A DNA stretch of 64,000 bases from Sporobacter sp963677825 (GTDB lineage: Bacteria; Bacillota; Clostridia; Oscillospirales; Oscillospiraceae). Every line of letters begins with the position of its first letter. Within the stretch, counting starts at the first letter, position 1. The position numbers and the translations under genes were made by a program. Where the stretch lies: NCBI GenBank assembly GCA_963677825.2, contig CAXXEF010000001.1:2480001-2544000 (forward strand), read 5' to 3'. This document shows, in pieces, positions 52,753-62,023 of the stretch. The notes beneath the pieces were generated by a model. The model did no database searches and had not been told where the DNA came from. It saw only the letters and a program-made list of their open reading frames with translations.

Positions 52753-54195
52753 ATGCTGTTCGACAAACTGAAAAAATACGCCCGGCAGCCCATCGTGCCG
52801 TTACACATGCCGGGACATAAGCGCAATACCAACTTGCTCGGCAGTGATTTGCCGTATGAGATCGATATCACCGAGATCGATGGCTTTGACGACCTGCACA
52901 ATAGGACGGGCGTGCTCAAGGATAGCGCCGACGCGGCCGCGCGGCTGTATGGCTGCCGCCGCGCGTTTCCGCTTGTGAACGGCGCGACGGGCGGCTTGCT
53001 TGCCGCCGTGCGCGCGATGACACGGCGCGGCGACACGGTCATCGCCGGGCGCAACAGCCACAAAGCCGTCTATAACGCGATTGAGCTGTGCGGGCTGCGT
53101 CCCGTCTGGCTGATGCCGGACATCGATGCCATGACCGGTATAGCCGGCAGCATCCGTCCGGAGCAAGTGGCCGCCGCGCTGGACGCGCATCCCGGTGCGC
53201 GACTCGTGATCGTCACGTCACCGACGTATGAGGGCGTTGTGAGTAACATCGCCGCCATCGCCGAAACCACGCATGCGCGCGGTGCAACGCTGCTCGTTGA
53301 CGCGGCGCACGGGGCGCACTTCGGGTTCTCAGACGTATTTCCTCCTAGTCCAGTCACGCGCGGCGCGGATATCGCCGTCGTGAGCTTGCATAAGACGTTG
53401 CCGTCGCTGACGCAGACAGCGCTGACGCTTACATCCGGCGGCTGTGACGACGCGCGGCTTGCCGCCGAGCTCGCGGTATTCCAGACGAGCAGCCCGTCGT
53501 ATGTCCTGCTTGCGTCGATCGATCGATGTGTCAGACTGATGGCGTCGCGTGGTGAGCAGCTGTTTTCGGATTATAAAAAGCGGCTGGAGGATTTCAGCGC
53601 GCGGATGTCGTCGCTGCGGCATTTGCGTGTCGTGAGCTGCGGGATGGACGACTTGGTGTCCTATCCGGCGTTTTTCGGATTTGACCCGGGAAAACTCGTG
53701 ATTGTTACGCGCGGGACGGATATTACCGGCGCGCAGTTGCAGTCCGTGCTGCGTGAGCAGTATCAGATTGAGCTGGAGATGGCCGGAAACGGCTACGCGC
53801 TGGCCATGACAAGTGTATGCGACACGCCAGAAATCATGCACCGCCTCGCGGACGCTTTGATCGAGATCGACGCGTCGGCGACTGCCGGTGATCCAGCACC
53901 GCTGATCGGTTTGCCGCCGCCGGAGACGATGATGACACCGTCGGATGCCGCGCTGCTCGACGGTGAGCCGACACCGCTTGGCGACGCCGCCGGGCGCGTC
54001 GCGCTTGAATACGTCTGGGCTTATCCGCCGGGCGTGCCGTTCGTCGTGCCGGGCGAGCGCGTCACGGACGAGGCGGTGCAGGCTGTCCGGCAATCAAATG
54101 CGCTGGGATTGTCGGTGCGCAGTACGTGCGGCGGCGTGCCGGATACACTTGTTACTGCCGCTGTGGACGTTGACAAAAGGGCCTCTTTATGGTAA
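52753..54195 (+). CDS. Orn/Lys/Arg decarboxylase-family PLP enzyme
   Basis: 480 residues of the fold-type I PLP group III decarboxylases. Visible are the N-terminal HMPGHKRN, LVNGATGGLLAAV, DAAHGAHFGFS (PLP-binding Asp and His) and the Schiff-base Lys in VSLHKTLPSLTQTA (near 214). The short form without a CheY-like wing domain matches Firmicute SpeA/YaaO-like proteins, which decarboxylate arginine or lysine to polyamine precursors, though the substrate is not certain. GGAGG precedes ATG 52753. The SCIFF gene follows 34 nt after its stop. Confidence 0.92.
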   Translation: MLFDKLKKYARQPIVPLHMPGHKRNTNLLGSDLPYEIDITEIDGFDDLHNRTGVLKDSADAAARLYGCRRAFPLVNGATGGLLAAVRAMTRRGDTVIAGRNSHKAVYNAIELCGLRPVWLMPDIDAMTGIAGSIRPEQVAAALDAHPGARLVIVTSPTYEGVVSNIAAIAETTHARGATLLVDAAHGAHFGFSDVFPPSPVTRGADIAVVSLHKTLPSLTQTALTLTSGGCDDARLAAELAVFQTSSPSYVLLASIDRCVRLMASRGEQLFSDYKKRLEDFSARMSSLRHLRVVSCGMDDLVSYPAFFGFDPGKLVIVTRGTDITGAQLQSVLREQYQIELEMAGNGYALAMTSVCDTPEIMHRLADALIEIDASATAGDPAPLIGLPPPETMMTPSDAALLDGEPTPLGDAAGRVALEYVWAYPPGVPFVVPGERVTDEAVQAVRQSNALGLSVRSTCGGVPDTLVTAAVDVDKRASLW

Positions 54196-54229
54196 CGTAA
54201 TCGCAGATTTAAAGATCGGGGAGAGCACT

Positions 54230-54373
54230 ATGAAAAGAATCATTACCATCGAAACGCGCGACCTCAATGAGAGCCTCGTGAGCGGCGGCTGCGGCGAATG
54301 CCAGACCTCCTGTCAGTCGGCCTGTAAAACCTCCTGCGGCGTCGCCAATCAGCCCTGCGAACAAAGCAAATAA
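54230..54373 (+). CDS. SCIFF six-cysteine precursor peptide (ranthipeptide)
   Basis: A 47-residue precursor, MKRIITIETRDLNESL... leader, with six Cys in a 23-residue core (CGECQTSCQSACKTSC...C; positions 21, 24, 28, 32, 36, 43). This matches the SCIFF family (six cysteines in forty-five residues) found across Clostridia. Its maturase forms thioether links from Cys to neighbouring residues. GGGGAG lies 6 nt before ATG 54230. The gene is immediately followed by a hairpin with T run and then by the maturase. The biological role of SCIFF is not settled. Confidence 0.97.
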   Translation: MKRIITIETRDLNESLVSGGCGECQTSCQSACKTSCGVANQPCEQSK

Positions 54374-54395
54374 TCAGACCAACATAAAAGAAATT

Positions 54396-54436
54396 GCCGT
54401 TTTCGCTGAACAGGGGAGAACGGCATTCCCTTTTTT
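54396..54436 (+). terminator. Leaky terminator between SCIFF and its maturase
   Basis: Imperfect stem GCCGTTTTC / GAGAACGGC around an 11-nt loop, followed by ATTCCC and T6. Its position suggests high precursor and lower maturase expression from one transcript. Confidence 0.65.
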
Positions 54437-54470
54437 CTAATACCTGAGCGGAGGTCACAGAAGATAACCG

Positions 54471-55847
54471 ATGATACACCGATACAAACAAAACGGATAC
54501 AATATCGTACTCGATATCGGCAGCGGATCGATTCACGCCGTCGACGACTTGGTATACGACATGCTCGGCATGCTCGACGCCGGTGCGCCGCGTGAGAAAA
54601 TCGCGTTTGCGCTGATGAAGCCGTACGATGAAGACGGTCCGTTCAAAACCGACATCGAAGAGGCGTTCGGCGAGATCGATGCGCTGATCGAGGCCGGGAA
54701 GCTCTTTGCACCGGATAACTTTGAGCCCCTCGCCGGCGCGCTTAAAGAAAAAAACACCGATATCAAGGCACTATGCCTGCACATATCGCACGCGTGCAAC
54801 CTCCGGTGCGGCTACTGCTTTGCCGGTGAAGGGCGCTATCAGGGGCCGAGCGCGCTCATGAGCCTTGATGTCGCCAAGCGCGCGATCGATTTTCTCGTTG
54901 AGCATTCCGGTACGCGGCGCAATCTCGAGGTCGATTTTTTCGGCGGTGAGCCGCTTTTGAACTGGGACGTCGTGAAGCAGACCGTCGCGTATGCGCGCAG
55001 CATCGAGGCCGATACCGGCAAGCGCTTCCGCTTCACACTGACGACGAACGGCGTCTTGATTGACGACGATGTGATTGATTTTTCAAACCGCGAAATGCAC
55101 AACGTCGTGCTCAGTCTCGACGGGCGCAAAGCCGTGCACGATCATCTGCGCCGTACGCCGGACGGCGGCGGCAGTTACGACGATATCGTGCCGAAATTTC
55201 AGCGCTTTGTTGAGCGGCGCGGCAGGAAAAACTACTATATTCGAGGCACGTTTACTCGGCATAATACCGATTTTGTTGACGATATCCTGCATATGGCCGA
55301 TCTCGGCTTCACGGAGCTGTCAATGGAGCCGGTCGTTTCCGCGCCGGATGCACCGTATGCTCTCAGCGAAGACGATCTGCCGGCGCTCGGCGAGCAGTAT
55401 GAGCGGCTTGCCGTCGAGATGCGACGCCGCGAAACGGGCGGCAATCCGTTCACGTTTTATCATTTCATGCTCGACCTGAAGAACGGTCCGTGCGTGTATA
55501 AGCGCGTGTCCGGCTGCGGGTCGGGGACGGAATATCTCGCGGTGACGCCGTCGGGAGACTTGTACCCGTGCCATCAGTTTGTCGGCGAGGACGACTATCT
55601 GCTCGGCGACATCTGGAAGGGCGTAACAAATACTGAAAAACGCGGCGAGTTCGCCGCGTGCAATGCGTATTCACGCTCGGAATGCCGCGACTGCTGGGCA
55701 AAGCTGTACTGTGCGGGCGGTTGCGCAGCCAATGCGTACCACGCGTCTGGCTCGGTTGGCGGCGTGTACACGCTCGGATGTGCGCTGTTTAAAAAGCGCG
55801 TTGAGTGCGCGATCATGATGCAGGTCGACAGGGCAGTCAACGCATAG
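54471..55847 (+). CDS. Thioether cross-link-forming SCIFF maturase (radical SAM/SPASM)
   Basis: 458 residues. An N-terminal peptide-recognition (RRE-like) region of about 95 residues is followed by the radical-SAM CxxxCxxC in ACNLRCGYCF (near 109-116), DFFGGEPLLNW, and a C-terminal SPASM-type Cys cluster (CGSGTEYLAV; LYPCHQF; CRDCWAKLYCAGGC; LGC). It installs Cys-to-carbon thioether bonds in the SCIFF peptide encoded just upstream. GGAGG lies 16 nt before the ATG, longer than usual. A pair of certain family, unknown final product. Confidence 0.97.
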   Translation: MIHRYKQNGYNIVLDIGSGSIHAVDDLVYDMLGMLDAGAPREKIAFALMKPYDEDGPFKTDIEEAFGEIDALIEAGKLFAPDNFEPLAGALKEKNTDIKALCLHISHACNLRCGYCFAGEGRYQGPSALMSLDVAKRAIDFLVEHSGTRRNLEVDFFGGEPLLNWDVVKQTVAYARSIEADTGKRFRFTLTTNGVLIDDDVIDFSNREMHNVVLSLDGRKAVHDHLRRTPDGGGSYDDIVPKFQRFVERRGRKNYYIRGTFTRHNTDFVDDILHMADLGFTELSMEPVVSAPDAPYALSEDDLPALGEQYERLAVEMRRRETGGNPFTFYHFMLDLKNGPCVYKRVSGCGSGTEYLAVTPSGDLYPCHQFVGEDDYLLGDIWKGVTNTEKRGEFAACNAYSRSECRDCWAKLYCAGGCAANAYHASGSVGGVYTLGCALFKKRVECAIMMQVDRAVNA

Positions 55848-55849
55848 CG

Positions 55850-57277
55850 CTAAGATTTTCCTTTTGGCGCTTTATCGTCCGTATCCGTCAATTCTTTGGA
55901 AAATTCAGCGGTCATCGGCGCACCGACGCGACGACCCATCGCGCCGTGCCGTATTTTTCGTGTGCGCAGCATAACGGTATACGAGACTTCGAAAAAGATG
56001 ATGAGTACGATGCCGGCGATCAGCCCCGACGTTTGTCCGCGGACAAACGGCATACACACGATCGCGCCGATCAGTGCTACGAGCACGAATGCCGACGTAT
56101 ACGGGAATCCGCGCATCTGGCATTGTCCGTCCGGCGGGCAGCCGTATTTTTTGCGAAAGCGCAGATGTGAGGCCATGATAACGGCGTAGGTGAACAGCAC
56201 CGCGAAACCGCCGGAGCTGAGCAGAAACAAATATACGCGCGGCAGTAAAAGTCCGAACCAGAGGCTTAACAGCATGCCCGCGCCAGACGCTAGGATACCG
56301 CGGTACGGTACGTCCGTCTTATCGCGCACAAAGCGCGGCGCATGGCTGTCATCGGCGAGCGAGCGCATCATGCGCCCGAGGCCGAACATTGTGGCCAGCA
56401 TCGACGATAAGATTGCCGACACGATGACGGCGGCAATAACTGTTCCCGCCCAGCCGATCCCATGCCGAGACAGCGACACGACGATGGCACTTGTGTTTTC
56501 GTTGAGCGCGGCTGTCGGGATAAGCGGCAGCAGCACGACGATATAGACAATATAGAGGCTTACGAGGCTTGCAACCGTATAGCCGATCGCCTTCGGGATC
56601 GTTTTACGCGGCTCGGCCGTTTCCGAGGCAGCAAAGCCGATCACCTCAAATCCGCAGTACGAGAACATCACGATAAGCATACTGCCGAGCAGACCGCCCG
56701 CGCCACCGGCGAAAAACGGCTCGCGCGTCACTTCGCCGATGCCGACGGCGGGCCGCCCCGCAAACAAGCCCGTTACCAGCAAAACCGCCGATATTATAAA
56801 CGAGATGACGACGGCTATTTTTATCGCGGCCAGGCCGCTTTCGATTTTGGAGAGCTTTTCTGCGCCGATTAGGTTGACGAGCGTGACAGCCGCGATAATA
56901 ACGCTGCCGAGCAGTGCCAGCGGCACGTCCGGCAGCCACTGACGCAGAAGGATTGACGCAGCGGTCGCCTCGCTGGACATGCCGAGCACCATACCTGTCC
57001 AGTACGTCCAGCCGACAAGAAAGCCCGTCCGCTCGCCGAACGCCTGCGCCGCAAACGCTCGGAAGCAGCCGTAGCTGGGATTGGCCACCGTCATTTCCGA
57101 CATAGCGTAAAGAATATAATAAACGAGGACACCGCCGAAGACATAGGCGATGACAATGGAAGGGCCGGCAGCGTTGATTGCAACGGACGAGCCCATAAAA
57201 AATGAGCCGCCGATGACCGTTCCAAGTGCGAGCATGGTTAGCTGTATGGCGGAAATACCTTTTTTTTGTTTTTCCAT
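55850..57277 (-). CDS. APC-superfamily amino acid permease
   Basis: About 475 residues with 12 predicted membrane helices. The first helix carries LTMLALGTVIGGSFFMGSS, the APC substrate-binding loop. The remainder (YWTGMVLGMSSEATAA; VFGGVLVYYILYAMSEMTVANP) resembles AAT-type proton-coupled amino acid permeases. Specificity is not evident. The start at 57277 is set by GGGAGG 5 nt upstream. It is convergent with the SCIFF maturase, whose stop lies only 2 nt away, and no clear terminator separates them. Confidence 0.93.
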   Translation of the reverse strand: MEKQKKGISAIQLTMLALGTVIGGSFFMGSSVAINAAGPSIVIAYVFGGVLVYYILYAMSEMTVANPSYGCFRAFAAQAFGERTGFLVGWTYWTGMVLGMSSEATAASILLRQWLPDVPLALLGSVIIAAVTLVNLIGAEKLSKIESGLAAIKIAVVISFIISAVLLVTGLFAGRPAVGIGEVTREPFFAGGAGGLLGSMLIVMFSYCGFEVIGFAASETAEPRKTIPKAIGYTVASLVSLYIVYIVVLLPLIPTAALNENTSAIVVSLSRHGIGWAGTVIAAVIVSAILSSMLATMFGLGRMMRSLADDSHAPRFVRDKTDVPYRGILASGAGMLLSLWFGLLLPRVYLFLLSSGGFAVLFTYAVIMASHLRFRKKYGCPPDGQCQMRGFPYTSAFVLVALIGAIVCMPFVRGQTSGLIAGIVLIIFFEVSYTVMLRTRKIRHGAMGRRVGAPMTAEFSKELTDTDDKAPKGKS

Positions 57278-57425
57278 AGTGACCTCCCGCATGAAAAATG
57301 CTAAAATTAGTGTGCCAAGATCGTTTTCGGCAAATTCGTCTAAATATTGACGTTTCAGCATAAATCAGCCATTAAGCTCCGGCATCGGCGGCTTTGCCGT
57401 CTCGACGTTTCAAAGGAGGCAACGT

Positions 57426-58574
57426 ATGAAAAAAATCGTCGCGATTCTGATCGTACTAGCTGTTTTTACAATCAACGCTTGCGCGAATGGGCAGCAGCCG
57501 TCACCCAGCCCGACGCCGAGTTTGTCGGCATCACCGAGCCAGAGCCCGTCGCCATCGCCGTCGCCGTCGCCGAGTGTATCGCCGAGCCCAAGCCCATCGC
57601 CGTCTCCGAGCCCAAGTCCGTCGCCGACGCTGGCGGATTACTTTCCGCTAACACCGGATGTACACCTGATCTATCAGGGCGAGGGCAATGAGTTTGTCGG
57701 TTTTGATGCGTATGTTGACTATATATCCGGCAATACGATACAGATGCGCACCAACAACGGGGGCACCGAGACGGTCAGCGTATACACGGTCACGGCCAAC
57801 GCGGTTACCAAGACCTTTTTCAGAAGCGATACGTTTTATCGATACGATTACACCGCCCAGACCAATACTAACGAAGCGCTTATTATGGCACCGATCGCCG
57901 TCGGCACATCGTGGACGCTGCCCAGCGGTGCTGAGCGCGCCATCACCGCGCTGGACGCGCAGATTACCGTACCGTTCGGCGAATATACCGCACTGGAAGT
58001 CACGACAGACTATACCGACGGTGTGGGCAAAGACTACTACGCGCCCGGTATCGGGCTGATCAAAAGAGACTTTGAGCCGAACGCGGCGCCGAATGACATC
58101 ATAAAGAGTGAGCTGATTGTATATCAGCAGGCGGCGCCGCTTGTGCAGACGATCCGTACGTATTATCCCGACTTCAACAACGAACAGATCGTCATCACCG
58201 ATCAAAGCGTACCGCTCAACACCAACGATACGATTGAAGACGCGATAGAAACGCTGTTCAAAAACGTCCCGCCCGACAGCACGCTGACGCCCATGATGGC
58301 GTCCGACGCGACGATTAACGCGATCACATGCAGCGAGAACACAGGCGTCGTAACGATTGACGTATCGGCGTCGTTCATCACAGAGATGACGGCCGGCGCG
58401 TACCTTGAGGGGATGATACTTGAGAGCATCGGTGATACGCTGGGTGTCTACTTTATGACACCAACGGTGCAAATCACTGTCGACGGTGATCTGTATATGT
58501 CCGGCCACTTCGGGTTCGGCCCGAACGATTACCTGCCGTACGATCCACCGGCAGCCGTCGAATATACCCCGTAA
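57426..58574 (+). CDS. GerMN-domain lipoprotein with Ser-Pro repeat linker
   Basis: 382 residues. A lipoprotein signal ends in TINAC (Cys19). A linker of about 45 residues made almost wholly of Ser-Pro repeats (about 25-70) precedes a beta-rich domain (about 75-240) and a C-terminal GerMN domain (about 245-360; EDAIETLFKNVPPDS, GVVTIDVSASF). GerMN domains occur in GerM and other sporulation or envelope proteins. The Ser-Pro stretch is a wall-spanning spacer encoded by short tandem codons and could vary in length. AAAGGAGG precedes the ATG. Confidence 0.85.
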   Translation: MKKIVAILIVLAVFTINACANGQQPSPSPTPSLSASPSQSPSPSPSPSPSVSPSPSPSPSPSPSPSPTLADYFPLTPDVHLIYQGEGNEFVGFDAYVDYISGNTIQMRTNNGGTETVSVYTVTANAVTKTFFRSDTFYRYDYTAQTNTNEALIMAPIAVGTSWTLPSGAERAITALDAQITVPFGEYTALEVTTDYTDGVGKDYYAPGIGLIKRDFEPNAAPNDIIKSELIVYQQAAPLVQTIRTYYPDFNNEQIVITDQSVPLNTNDTIEDAIETLFKNVPPDSTLTPMMASDATINAITCSENTGVVTIDVSASFITEMTAGAYLEGMILESIGDTLGVYFMTPTVQITVDGDLYMSGHFGFGPNDYLPYDPPAAVEYTP

Positions 58575-58684
58575 AAGATGTCATACATAAGCCCCGCATT
58601 TTTAACGTGGGTAATAATATAGGGGTTTTCAAATGGCATCCCTTGAAATCCCTAGTATCGTGTGTTTTCACTATTTAATAACTT

Positions 58685-58722
58685 AAGGATGGTAGCGTAT
58701 TCATACGCTACCATCCTTTTTT
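58685..58722 (+). terminator. Terminator downstream of the GerMN gene
   Basis: A perfect 16-bp stem AAGGATGGTAGCGTAT / ATACGCTACCATCCTT with a 2-nt loop, then continuing T. Confidence 0.9.
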
Positions 58723-58820
58723 GGTTTGGGGATATTTATGGTGTAATAAATGTTTCGAATTAACAGCACCGGGCAGATTTTCGACAATTCGCAATAATGC
58801 CAAGGATTATCATAATTATG

Positions 58821-58849
58821 TAGACACATGTAAACGAATATGCTAAAAT
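58821..58849 (+). promoter_or_regulatory. Promoter of the LPATG surface protein gene
   Basis: TAGACA, a 17-bp spacer, TAAAAT with an extended -10 (TGC directly before it). Confidence 0.6.
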
Positions 58850-59097
58850 ACTGTTAATAGTGACAATAATAGAGGCGAAAAAGAGCGCAAAAATGGACAT
58901 AATTACCATAATTGGTCGATACAGCTAGTTACTAGTTTTATATTAGATCCAGCTGTATATACGCGCAGAATCACAGCACAATATTTCAACATTATATGTT
59001 TATAAGATATGTATCAAATCACATATAAGACGGTACATGCCGAAAGCAATGGTGCTGATTTTCAGCGGCATGTTTCTACAAAAGAAAGGGGTATAAC

Positions 59098-61842
59098 ATG
59101 AAAGGGAAAAAGAAGTCTGTCGTTACCATTGTGATGGTGTTGTCAATTCTAATCAGTTTATTTTCTAATGGCACCGCTTTTGCAGTAAAAGATGATACAT
59201 ACCAATCAGGCTGCGGAACATATACATATGTTGAAAAGGATGAAACGCCGACAAGCGCCGGAACGTACAGCTACCCGGCGAGCGCAAATATTCTAGCGTT
59301 CAAGCAGGCGAATGCTGTTGTCATCTGGCATGACGCTACTGTTACGGATACTGCGCAGGATATTATTGATGCTGTTGCTGCTTTGGACAGCTCAATCTTC
59401 AACAGCGTGAATTATTCGGCCGTTGTCTCGACAACATCGTTTTTCTTTGGAAGCGCAATTGGCGAGAGCGGTCCTCAGTATCAAATACAGGTGGATATTG
59501 ACACGTCCGCGCATACGTATACATTGTCAAAGGGCGTCAGCCATGTGACAAGCATTTCGTATGAAGCCGGAACCGGTGCGCTTACAGTGGAGAAGGAGAT
59601 CACTGGTGAAAACGCTGACGTGCAGCAAACATTCCAGATTGATGTAACGTTCTCCAATGTGTCCGGAATCACGGCGCCGCAAACTGCTGTTTTGAATGGA
59701 AATACGTACACTGTAACTTTGAAGGGTGGACAAAGTGCGGAATTTATGGACATTCCATTTGAAACAACGTATGAAGTGTCTGAAAAGACACCGTTACCCA
59801 ATGGATGGTCTGATTTAACCGGAACAGTCAGCGGGACAATCAACTGTGATAATCATCAGGACACCGTTACGATTACAAATGATTATGAAGCGCCGGAATA
59901 TTTTGGATCTCTGTCAATCATCAAAGAAGTAACCGGAACCGGTGCGGATGTGGATCAAGACTTTATGATTGATGTGATGTTCTCGGATGATACGGGGATT
60001 ATTGCACCGGCTAGTGCCAGTTACGATAGCGGAGTATATACGGTAACCCTCACTGGGAATACAGCAGGTGACGCGAATGCAGCGACATTTACAAACATTC
60101 CTGCCGGCACAACTTATACCGTTACAGAGCAGAGTCCGCTGCCAGACAACTGGATAAATACCGGTACTGTATTTGGCAACACAGATAAGATGATTACCGC
60201 AAATACAACGGATACCGTTACGATTACAAACGACTATGATGCGCCGGAATATGGTGCGCTCACAGTTAATAAAGTTGTTTCCGGTTATCAAGGCGATCCC
60301 CTTGACTTTACAATTACCGTGACGTTTGAAAGTGACGATGCGGGCATCAATCTCAACAACATCTCAAACACAGCAGGTAAAACTGGCGTTGGTGGTGTGT
60401 ATACACTGACCATGCAGGGCGGCGATTCCGTTACCTTCAGCAACATCCCAGTCGGTGTATCCTATACGGTTTCTGAGGCGATGCCGCTTCCCGCGAACTG
60501 GGAGATGACGACGAGCGCGAACAATCTCACAGGGACGATCGCCGCGAATGTTACGGCAAGTGCGACAGTGACGAACGTATACACTCCGCCGGAACCGGTA
60601 TATACTGATCTGACAGTTACAAAAGCAGTAACGGGAACTGGCGCCAGCACTTCTCAGGAGTTCACGATAAATGTGATCTTCTCAAATGGACAAGCCGATT
60701 TGTCCGATATCCAGACAACGGGAGACGTGACGAAGGTAGCCGATGGAGAATACACGGTCAGTCTGCATGACGGCGAAAATGCGGTGTTCTCTATGATCCC
60801 GATGGGAACACAATATACGGTTGTTGAATCCACAAGCCTGCCGTCGAACTGGGCCTATGTATCCGGTAATGTTGTTGCAGAAGACAACATGATCCTTGAT
60901 GAAGGAAATACGAGTGACAGCGTCACCATCACGAACAATTATACGCCGCCGGTTACAACATTGTACGGATCCCTCAGTGTGACAAAAGCTGTTACGGGAA
61001 CAGGCGCCAGCACGACTCAGGAATTTACAATGACGGTGGCCTTTGCCAATAACGCAAGTCTTGCGGGTATTCAAACATCAGGCGACGTCACAAAGATTAA
61101 TAATAACACTTACACAGTCAGCCTACATGATGGTGAAGTTGCGAACTTTACACAAATCCCGATGAACACAACGTATACCGTCGTTGAAACAGGTGCAATG
61201 CCAATGAACTGGGCCTATGTATCGGGAGAGGTGAGCACAGACGATGCGGCGCTGCTGACCTATACGAATCGGAGCGACAGTGTCACGATTACGAACAGGT
61301 ACACACCGCCTGTAACACCACCGGATTACGGTGTTCTGAACGTCACGAAAAGCGTTACGAATTTGAGCACCACGCTTACACCTGATCCGAATGAAGCGTT
61401 TGAAATTACCGTCCAATTTATGCTTGGCGCAAACGGCTCCTATTCAGATATTAAAAATGATAGTGGTATGCCGGTCAGCGCTTCCGGCGAGTACACGTTT
61501 ACGTTGATTGATGGACAGGCCATTCAGTTCTCTAATATTCCTATGGGTACAACGTATACTGTTACCGAAGTGTTGACTATCGCACAAGGGGACAATGGTT
61601 GGTTCTACGTCGGAACGGAACACGGTACCGGTACGATTGAAAATGTGACACCGATTCTTGTAACGGTGAACAATGAATTTGACGCTGAACTCCTCGGTGA
61701 TACAGATACAGAGGATGATAATGAGCTTCCGGCTACTGGCGGAATTGCATTGTCAACATTGCTTGGCTTGCTTGGCGTTGGCGCGGTGCTGACTGGTGCG
61801 GTGCTGAACATTCAGTCACGAAGAAAGACAAGCGCGAAATAA
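59098..61842 (+). CDS. LPATG-anchored surface protein with six DUF5979-like repeats
   Basis: 914 residues: signal peptide (about 1-30), a unique N-terminal domain (31-155), then six repeats of about 105-120 residues starting near 160, 267, 384, 503, 622 and 743. Each opens with a (S/T)LxVxKxVTG strand and closes with VTITNxYxxP, the pattern of DUF5979/Cna-B-like Ig stalk domains. The C-terminus has ELPATGG (near 877), a hydrophobic helix and a basic tail, so a sortase should link it to peptidoglycan. No sortase is in the window. The gene is visibly less GC-rich than its neighbours. AAAGGGG precedes the ATG. Confidence 0.9.
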   Translation: MKGKKKSVVTIVMVLSILISLFSNGTAFAVKDDTYQSGCGTYTYVEKDETPTSAGTYSYPASANILAFKQANAVVIWHDATVTDTAQDIIDAVAALDSSIFNSVNYSAVVSTTSFFFGSAIGESGPQYQIQVDIDTSAHTYTLSKGVSHVTSISYEAGTGALTVEKEITGENADVQQTFQIDVTFSNVSGITAPQTAVLNGNTYTVTLKGGQSAEFMDIPFETTYEVSEKTPLPNGWSDLTGTVSGTINCDNHQDTVTITNDYEAPEYFGSLSIIKEVTGTGADVDQDFMIDVMFSDDTGIIAPASASYDSGVYTVTLTGNTAGDANAATFTNIPAGTTYTVTEQSPLPDNWINTGTVFGNTDKMITANTTDTVTITNDYDAPEYGALTVNKVVSGYQGDPLDFTITVTFESDDAGINLNNISNTAGKTGVGGVYTLTMQGGDSVTFSNIPVGVSYTVSEAMPLPANWEMTTSANNLTGTIAANVTASATVTNVYTPPEPVYTDLTVTKAVTGTGASTSQEFTINVIFSNGQADLSDIQTTGDVTKVADGEYTVSLHDGENAVFSMIPMGTQYTVVESTSLPSNWAYVSGNVVAEDNMILDEGNTSDSVTITNNYTPPVTTLYGSLSVTKAVTGTGASTTQEFTMTVAFANNASLAGIQTSGDVTKINNNTYTVSLHDGEVANFTQIPMNTTYTVVETGAMPMNWAYVSGEVSTDDAALLTYTNRSDSVTITNRYTPPVTPPDYGVLNVTKSVTNLSTTLTPDPNEAFEITVQFMLGANGSYSDIKNDSGMPVSASGEYTFTLIDGQAIQFSNIPMGTTYTVTEVLTIAQGDNGWFYVGTEHGTGTIENVTPILVTVNNEFDAELLGDTDTEDDNELPATGGIALSTLLGLLGVGAVLTGAVLNIQSRRKTSAK

Positions 61843-61856
61843 CCAAATATACTTAA

Positions 61857-61890
61857 AAGATATACCGGGCTAAAGGCCCGGTATATCTTT
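61857..61890 (+). terminator. Terminator of the LPATG protein gene
   Basis: AAGATATACCGGGC / GCCCGGTATATCTT, a 14-bp perfect stem with a TAAAG loop. Confidence 0.9.
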
Positions 61891-61987
61891 GCGGTTACAC
61901 CGGAATAATTCCAGAAAAATAACAACCACTGTATGGGGAACGGGTTGGGACTTGATCCATGGGGGTGACAGTTCAGACCCACAATAT

Positions 61988-62017
61988 AAAAGCCCCGCCA
62001 GAAAGGCGGGGCTTTTT
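61988..62017. terminator. Terminator at the end of the DUF4349 gene
   Basis: AAAAGCCCCGCC / GGCGGGGCTTTTT with an AGAAA loop. It is symmetric enough to stop transcription from both sides. The 97 bp between it and the previous terminator show nothing recognisable. Confidence 0.9.
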
Positions 62018-62023
62018 GCTACG

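Larger units (their letters stand above)
58575..59097. other. AT-rich intergenic region and leader of the LPATG protein
   Basis: 523 bp without a gene. It contains a weak GCCCC...GGGG hairpin after the GerMN gene (about 58591-58630), a strong terminator (58685-58722), a promoter (58821-58849) and a 5' leader of about 240 nt. In the leader CATGCCG (59036-59042) can pair with CGGCATG (59066-59072), with an inner GCTGA/TCAGC stem, 26 nt before the start codon. No known riboswitch core recognised. Confidence 0.5.

Noticed and set aside
57495..57640. CRISPR-like or minisatellite array
   Set aside because: The periodicity is codon-level Ser-Pro coding sequence in frame with the lipoprotein; no repeat-spacer structure.
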